Shown one piece after another: positions 58,932 through 64,000 of a stretch of 64,000 nucleotides of DNA (position 1 is its first letter; the number at the start of each line of letters is the position of its first letter). Origin of the DNA: Oncomelania hupensis. Taxonomy: Eukaryota; Mollusca; Gastropoda; Littorinimorpha; Pomatiopsidae. The position numbers and the translations under genes were made by a program. Location: positions 17,834,376 to 17,898,375 of the forward strand of contig CM072516.1 in assembly GCA_036898135.1 (NCBI GenBank), written 5' to 3'. Below the pieces are notes generated by a model. The model did no database searches. It saw only the letters and a program-made list of their open reading frames with translations, and had not been told where the DNA came from.

Positions 58932-59304
58932 CCTTCATCAGTCGAAGAATCCAAACCATCCCTTTTAGGCACACACACAAGAAAATTTGAAAAAAAATCG
59001 AAAAAACGAACGCATCACAGAGAAAACTTGTGGAAATGCAGTCGAATGTTTTCACAACATAATAAACCGGAAGTCAATTGCCGGAAGTCTCGCAATCTTT
59101 CAAACAACGCGAGAATATAACCACATGGTTGATACGGACGCTTTTGGACGTTTTGCCTGTTTAGACCTTCGGCCGCTTTTGGCCGTTATGCCCAGTAAAG
59201 GGTAGCCCCTCAGTTTCTCACACTCGGAACTCAATATTTTTTCCTCGGAAATGCAAATGCTTTCCGCGGAAATCCGCGGATTCGCGGAGAGTTCTCCACC
59301 CTGT

Positions 59305-59345
59305 CAGAAATAAATAGATTTTATATATAATCTTCTGACTTTTAT
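59305..59345. repeat. Inverted copy of the 68-bp tandem unit
   Basis: Complement of GTCAGAAGATTATATATAAA... It is the right flank of the outer hAT element, and with 56127-56196 it forms one inverted copy of 59919-60030. Confidence 0.8.
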
Positions 59346-59639
59346 TATATATATTGTGGAATACGCATATATATTTATTAAATACTCAATACCAGTTTGT
59401 ACCCCCCCCCCCTTCTCCCCTTCTTTATCACCCAATCTTGCAAGAGAGTGTGTGCGATTTGTGATCAGATTGTGGACATAAGTTTTATGTAGTATGCTTG
59501 TGTTGTGTGATAATAATGAATGTGTATTTTGTAAATGTTTATTATGTGTCTTAGAACGCGAGTGTGAAAGATTAACTTTTATTTTTGTAATATATGTACA
59601 TATGTATTTTATATTGTATTTTATGATTTTCATGGTTAT

Positions 59640-59720
59640 TCTATTTTTATTTTTATTCTTTTTGTTGTATCCACGTGCCCCATGGGGTTTTATGGAATAA
59701 AGCACTTTTGACTTTGACTT
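59640..59720 (+). mobile_element. Retroposon 3' end
   Basis: CATGGGGTTTTATGGAATAAAGCACTTTTGACTTTGACTT looks like a LINE 3' end with AATAAA and a short (GACTTT) tail. The 5' part is not recognised. Confidence 0.4.
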
Positions 59721-59966
59721 AATAAGAGTCAGAAGATTATATATAAAATCTATTTATTTCTGAGGAAAGTGCAAATTCATTCATATATAATAAGAGTCAG
59801 AAGATTAAAATCTATTCATTTCGGAGGAAAGTGCTAATTCATTCATGTATAATAAGAGTCAGAAGATTATATATAAAATCTATTTATTTTGGCGGAAAGT
59901 GCTAATTCATTCATATATAATAAGAGTCAGAAGATTATATATAAAATCTAGTTATTTCAGAGGAAA
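59721..59966. repeat. Tandem array of about 68-bp units
   Basis: AATAAGAGTCAGAAGATTAT starts units at 59721, 59789, 59851 and 59919; spacings are 68, 62 and 68. The last unit leads into GGAAAGTGTGGGCTGGGAAT, which also occurs inverted at 56127-56196. Confidence 0.9.
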
Positions 59967-60361
59967 GTGTGGGCTGGGAATGAAATAGCAACAATCACAC
60001 AGATTTTGTAGGAAATCTATGTGCTAAATATATATCCTACATGTGTAGGAAGGTAATATAAAACAAGCGACAAAGTTCATAAAACGTACACTTCCTACAA
60101 GAACAAAACAAACAATCATAAATAAACAAACAATTCTAAATAAACAAACAAAAGACACAAATACAAAAAAAAGACCACACTCACAAAACAAGAACGAATG
60201 TATGCAGCAAAAAGCACACGAATCTCACTACCTCCCAATATTATATAAATTCACATTGGTACTCAAAAGTATACTACGTACAAACGTATTAGTTTAAGTG
60301 CTAGGAATGGAGACAGTGCTTCAGCTGAAGCAAACACAACAGCTAGGCACATACCCCATGA

Positions 60362-63300
60362 CTACTGGCGGCGCATGGTACTGCTACTGCTCACGGGTGA
60401 AACCCTGGAGTATGGCTGCCAATTAGTGGGTTGAGCTGTGGGTGAGTAGCGTGAGCCTGCAGCCTGGGCGTTGCTGGGAGCTACTGAAGAACGAGATGTG
60501 CGTGTCTCTGGGTATTTGAAACCCGCTGAATAGCCATAGGGATTGTTGTAGTAACCAGGAACCTGCTGCTGCTGGTGCTGTGACAGCATAGATGGTGCCG
60601 GTGGTGGCGGAGGTGGTGGTGGTGGTGGAGGTGGTGGCAGATGTTGGTTGTGGTGGTGGTAGTAGGTGGAGGCATGGTCCATAGGTGCAGAAGAAATGCT
60701 GTGTTGACCATTGGCACTGGGGTGATGGTGTGGTGGTTGTGGATGGAAGGGAGTGGATGAGGATGCTGATGGAGGCATATTGTAACCCAAATTTGATGGC
60801 CATGACATACTGGTCTTGCTGGTGGGGTCTGTGATGTAGTTATTGTTGCTGACTACGGTGCTGTTGGCTGCTGGAACAGGGGTAGTGTACTGGCCATAAC
60901 CATTCACACTACTCTGCTCCACAGGGGCACTTGCCACAGTGGACATGCTGACATAATGAGCATAAGCGTCATCGCTCTGTTGCACAGCTCCAGTGGCAGT
61001 CTTGTACTGAGTGGTACTTGCAGGTGTGCCTTGATACTGACTGTAGACATCAATATTTGCTGTGGTTACTGGATGTGTAAATTTGTTGTAGTAAGCAACG
61101 TGAGCTGGGCCTGATGCTGGAGGGTACAAAGTGCTTTCAGAAGCAACAGGTTGTGGCAATTTGTATTGTGAGCTTGTAGACAAGGATGCAGAGTGGTATC
61201 GATTGTCAACCGAGGTTACAGCAGTTTTGTTTGAATCAACTGAAGATGGTGGTTGACAATGAGTGCCATTGGTGGTAACCGATGCTGCTTTCTTAGATTT
61301 GCTCCTTGAAATATTTGGAGCTGCTGAATGAAACATGTTGTTGTTTACTGCTGTTGGAGCCGAGATCCTTCTCAGGTGGGTATGGCTTGCATTTGATTCA
61401 CTGCACAAAGCACTGTTCCCTAGTGGCGCTGACCCATTTTTAACTGCAGGAGCAACATTGACAGTTTTGTCAGGAGGCACTGCAGTTGCTGACTTGTAAA
61501 GATTAGTACTAGCAGAAGAGGGTTTGTAGTGGTTGTTGCCTGATGCAGCGCTTGACAGTTTGGTAGTTGCAGCAGCCTGGTTCATGGGGGACCCTTGATA
61601 CTGAGGACTGCTTCCAGCGATGGTGGTTGTCTTGTACTGAGTGACACCAATGCCCGTTGTGGACGATTTGTAGTTAATGTAAGAGCTGTTGCTTGCCGGG
61701 GAATTGCTTTTGTATTGTGTGTATGTCCCCTGGGGCATGGGTGGGGACAGCATACCATGCTGACCAGGGGTTCCAGGACTGCCGTGAGCTATGCTGGGAC
61801 TGTGGGAGATGTAACCTGCAGCCACTGCCACTGTCGGAGGGGATCCCACAGGCAGGTATCCAGGTCGAGGAGAAGGCAGAGGAGGAGAAGGATAGCTGGC
61901 CAGACCGGTCGTAGGATACAAAGACTTGTGTGAGTCAGGCACGGGAAGTGTGGCAGCGGATACAGTGCGACTGCTGATGTGGGTCATAGAGTGAAGGCTC
62001 TTCATAGCTGAAGTGGCTGGAACAGGGTATTTACATACAGCAGATTGTTCTTTTCTTGCCGCCTCCCCTGAAGGCCCTGATACAGAGCGGTGTAACTCAG
62101 GACCAGCAGGTTTTCCTTCTTTGTTTAGAAATGAGGCAACAGAGGTATGCAATGCAGATGGATTCAAATCTTTGACAGGGGGCTCAGGTTCTGTGGGTGT
62201 TGTACTGGAGCTCTCAGTGCTGCTTGATGAGGACTCACTGCTGGCTCCCATTTCCTTCAATATCTTTTGTTTCAGGGGCAGAACAGGCGGGCCAAACAAA
62301 GGTGGGGTGGAGGCAGGTACAGGTCCAAACAGGGGTGGAGTGGATGAAGGTGTTGGTCCAAACAAAGGTGAAGGATTAGCTGGAGCCATGTCTGCTGCAC
62401 AACAAGCAACCTTGCCTTCATTGGATTGCTTATTGACAGTCTCCACTTCTTTGCTATTGTCATCGTCATCTTCCTCACTAGAGCTGCTGCCAGAAGAAGA
62501 TGATGTAGTTGTAGTGGTAGAAGTATTAGAGTAACTTCTCAGGCTGCGCCTGCGAGCATTACTTTCTTTCCTGGCCCTCCATGGAGACCTGTTGGCTGAA
62601 GTTGGCGAGACTGTATTCTTTCTGGCATTCACTGCTCTCGGGCTGTGCCTGCCATTATTGCTGCTTGTTGAGCGTCCCCGGCTGGAAGACAAGCTGGAAC
62701 TGCGGCTGCTGGATGAAGCAGATGAAGATGAGATGCGTGAATCTCGCCTGCTCAGGTGACCGCTGGCTTCACTCCTGGCAGGAGATCCTGGAGGGGTATG
62801 AGGACCTCTCCAGGCCATCATTGAAAGGGGGATAGGTGATGTGATCTTTTCTTCAGGTTCTCCAGTTTTGGCCGATTCAGCATTACCTTCGGGTTTTTCA
62901 GTTAACTGTACGGGCTGTCTCTCAAGTTTGTGAGATTCTGCAGCAGGAGCATGTTCCAAATTCTCTTTCTCTGTACAAACAACAGTGCCTAGAGAAGAGG
63001 TGTCTTTCTCAAGTTTCTTTTCATCAATGGTTATTTTCTCAATATCGTTGCCCGCCACCACATTGTCACTTTCTTTAACAGCTGAGTCCTTACCCTCTGC
63101 CTTTTCATTGTGGCGATCAAACATGAACTTGCCTGAAACTACGTTCTCCTTCAAAGACAGGCCAATATCCTCTAAAGTGACAGTGACTGTTTTAGTGGCA
63201 GACAATTTGTCATTGCTACTGGTTCCTTTCGGAGAGGCACCTCCTTTGGGAGACTGAGCTGATTTTGGAGATGCTGTGATCCTGGGTGAAGGCACTCGAC

Positions 63301-64000
63301 CTGGAGATGCTCCACTTCTTGAGGATGATCTGCAACTCTCAGTCTTTGGAGAGGATCGTGGTGACGATCGCCTCGCCCTGGTAGCAACTGTTCCAACTGT
63401 CTTTGATGACTTTCCTTCTTCATCAGAGAGGCCAGAATCAGTGACAATGGCTGAACTAGGCTGCTGTTCAGCAGTATAATGCCTGGCCTCATCTTTCATG
63501 GTTTTACTGCTTGACTCTGAGAATTTTGATAAGATATATCTTGATGGTTTTTCTGTTGCATAAAGAGTTGGATTCTTTGAGGATCCAACTTCCAATGCTT
63601 TCTTCTTATCATGACTTGATGAAGAATCTTTCTCAAGAACATTTTTGCAAGCTGGAGATGCTGATCGACTAGATGGGGCACTGTTGGGCTGTCTGTCATA
63701 ACTACTGGGCTGCCTGGCAGATCTATTAGGTTGAGGAGAGCTGGTACAGCTCCTCGAAGGCCTACGTGATATATGCTTCAGTTCTTCTACTCTTTTCACT
63801 TCTTTAGACAAGGGGGATGAATATGAGCTAGAGGCGGTCATTTCTGACTTCTCATCAGCAGAGTTAGACACCTTTTGCCTCTTACTTGAAGGCGTTTTCT
63901 CAGACAATTCTTTCTCTGCTACTGCTAATTCAGACTGTTTGGATGGACGTGTCTCTTCGTGTTTCACAGGCACAGTTTCTGCAAATCCTAGAGAAACCTG
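60362..64000 (-). CDS. Ser/Pro-rich low-complexity protein, C-terminal part (open at window edge)
   Basis: At least 1,212 codons are open from the window edge to TAG at 60362. The N-terminal part is Ser/Lys-rich with SP and RS clusters (ASPGRVPSPRITASPKSAQ; SRRDSRISSSSASSSSRSS). A short non-repetitive block reads VTVTLEDIGLSLKENVVSGK, then FMFDRHN. An acidic run (SSSSEEDDDD) precedes a three-fold PLFGP...STPPLFGP repeat and LPLKQKILKEMG. The C-terminal half has many XXYK and SSxY units, a His/Pro stretch, 13 prolines, a Gln run and the end SSSSTMRRQ. This suggests a disordered nuclear or RNA-associated scaffold; that is inference and I cannot name the gene. TTTGCAG near 63980 could be an acceptor, so the exon may begin just inside the window. 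Confidence 0.85.
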   Translation of the reverse strand, partial: QVSLGFAETVPVKHEETRPSKQSELAVAEKELSEKTPSSKRQKVSNSADEKSEMTASSSYSSPLSKEVKRVEELKHISRRPSRSCTSSPQPNRSARQPSSYDRQPNSAPSSRSASPACKNVLEKDSSSSHDKKKALEVGSSKNPTLYATEKPSRYILSKFSESSSKTMKDEARHYTAEQQPSSAIVTDSGLSDEEGKSSKTVGTVATRARRSSPRSSPKTESCRSSSRSGASPGRVPSPRITASPKSAQSPKGGASPKGTSSNDKLSATKTVTVTLEDIGLSLKENVVSGKFMFDRHNEKAEGKDSAVKESDNVVAGNDIEKITIDEKKLEKDTSSLGTVVCTEKENLEHAPAAESHKLERQPVQLTEKPEGNAESAKTGEPEEKITSPIPLSMMAWRGPHTPPGSPARSEASGHLSRRDSRISSSSASSSSRSSSLSSSRGRSTSSNNGRHSPRAVNARKNTVSPTSANRSPWRARKESNARRRSLRSYSNTSTTTTTSSSSGSSSSEEDDDDNSKEVETVNKQSNEGKVACCAADMAPANPSPLFGPTPSSTPPLFGPVPASTPPLFGPPVLPLKQKILKEMGASSESSSSSTESSSTTPTEPEPPVKDLNPSALHTSVASFLNKEGKPAGPELHRSVSGPSGEAARKEQSAVCKYPVPATSAMKSLHSMTHISSRTVSAATLPVPDSHKSLYPTTGLASYPSPPLPSPRPGYLPVGSPPTVAVAAGYISHSPSIAHGSPGTPGQHGMLSPPMPQGTYTQYKSNSPASNSSYINYKSSTTGIGVTQYKTTTIAGSSPQYQGSPMNQAAATTKLSSAASGNNHYKPSSASTNLYKSATAVPPDKTVNVAPAVKNGSAPLGNSALCSESNASHTHLRRISAPTAVNNNMFHSAAPNISRSKSKKAASVTTNGTHCQPPSSVDSNKTAVTSVDNRYHSASLSTSSQYKLPQPVASESTLYPPASGPAHVAYYNKFTHPVTTANIDVYSQYQGTPASTTQYKTATGAVQQSDDAYAHYVSMSTVASAPVEQSSVNGYGQYTTPVPAANSTVVSNNNYITDPTSKTSMSWPSNLGYNMPPSASSSTPFHPQPPHHHPSANGQHSISSAPMDHASTYYHHHNQHLPPPPPPPPPPPPPAPSMLSQHQQQQVPGYYNNPYGYSAGFKYPETRTSRSSVAPSNAQAAGSRYSPTAQPTNWQPYSRVSPVSSSSTMRRQ

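Larger units (their letters stand above)
56197..59304. mobile_element. Outer hAT-like element
   Basis: The left end is CAGGGTGGAGAAC and the right end its complement, GTTCTCCACCCTG, preceded by a G/C palindromic stretch (CCGCGGAAATCCGCGG). TCAGAA is duplicated on both sides (56191-56196 and 59305-59310). The sequence flanking both ends, read together, matches an uninterrupted local sequence at 59919-60030, so the insertion and its 6-bp duplication are directly demonstrated. CAGGG ends are typical of hAT elements; most make 8-bp duplications, but groups with 5 or 6 bp are known. A second element is inserted within it. I see no intact transposase of its own. Confidence 0.75.

Noticed and set aside
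59721..59966. CRISPR-like array
   Set aside because: Adjacent units without unique spacers, in an animal genome; it is a small tandem repeat.
60423..60803. Second minus-strand protein in another frame
   Set aside because: Shadow frame of the Ser/Pro-rich coding region with His/Thr codon artefacts.
61595..62534. Plus-strand proteins opposite the large exon
   Set aside because: Antisense shadows; the minus-strand frame is continuous for 3.6 kb.

Overview
This window is animal nuclear DNA, most likely from a lophotrochozoan and probably a mollusc. There are no bacterial operons. Dinucleotide and trinucleotide microsatellites are long, non-LTR retrotransposons and SINEs are abundant, and there is one very long exon encoding a disordered protein. 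The mollusc assignment rests on the look of the repeat families and is an inference.

Most of the first 46 kb is a layered record of transposition. An inverted-repeat (foldback) DNA element with TA-flanked ends (371-1735) carries a clean solo LTR (1045-1670, 5-bp target duplication). A tRNA-derived SINE occurs twice (83-271 and 5017-5211), each copy between 11-bp target duplications. A second tRNA-derived SINE family is at 15600-15866, with a truncated relative at about 6005-6270. A 5S-rRNA-like SINE is at 33731-34026. An RTE-like LINE with a (GGATA)n tail is present as one apparently intact 3.35-kb copy (41754-45100) and seven shorter copies (7245-8258, 8649-9540, 12165-12340, 29394-30146, 31937-32338, 35706-36074, 36622-36970), six of them flanked by duplications of 8-13 bp. 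The intact copy sits inside an older CR1/jockey-like LINE (about 40590-45930). Another CR1/jockey-like element keeps a long open RT frame (16919-18562). A retroposon family with a constant 5' end and a TAATG-type tail occurs three times (2002-2506, 15882-16200, 54495-55053). DNA transposon remains include a pogo-like MITE (25765-26498), a 209-bp MITE with telomere-like repeats (38828-39036) and two nested hAT-like elements with 6-bp duplications (56197-59304, with 56899-58931 inside it). A decayed gene of a widespread invertebrate family with nuclease-like motifs and a Cys-rich tail lies at 13318-15598 on the minus strand.

The right end holds the one convincing host gene: a minus-strand 3.6-kb coding stretch (60362-64000, open at the window edge) for a Ser/Pro-rich, low-complexity protein ending at 60362. 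Seven bases after its stop codon is a good splice donor, and a strong acceptor lies at 53968. I infer that the last intron is 53968-60354, holding the hAT elements, the third TAATG-tailed retroposon and a 206-bp CT run, and that the final exon is a long 3' UTR reaching to about 46.7 kb. That 7-kb stretch has almost no transposon signatures. Two other possible first exons on the minus strand (near 24.6 kb and 40.1 kb) are suggested only by promoter-like motifs and a splice donor.

The main points for a second look are the TAATG-tailed retroposon family, the nested hAT pair with a local empty site, the intact RTE-like LINE, the decayed nuclease-like gene and the unidentified Ser/Pro-rich protein.
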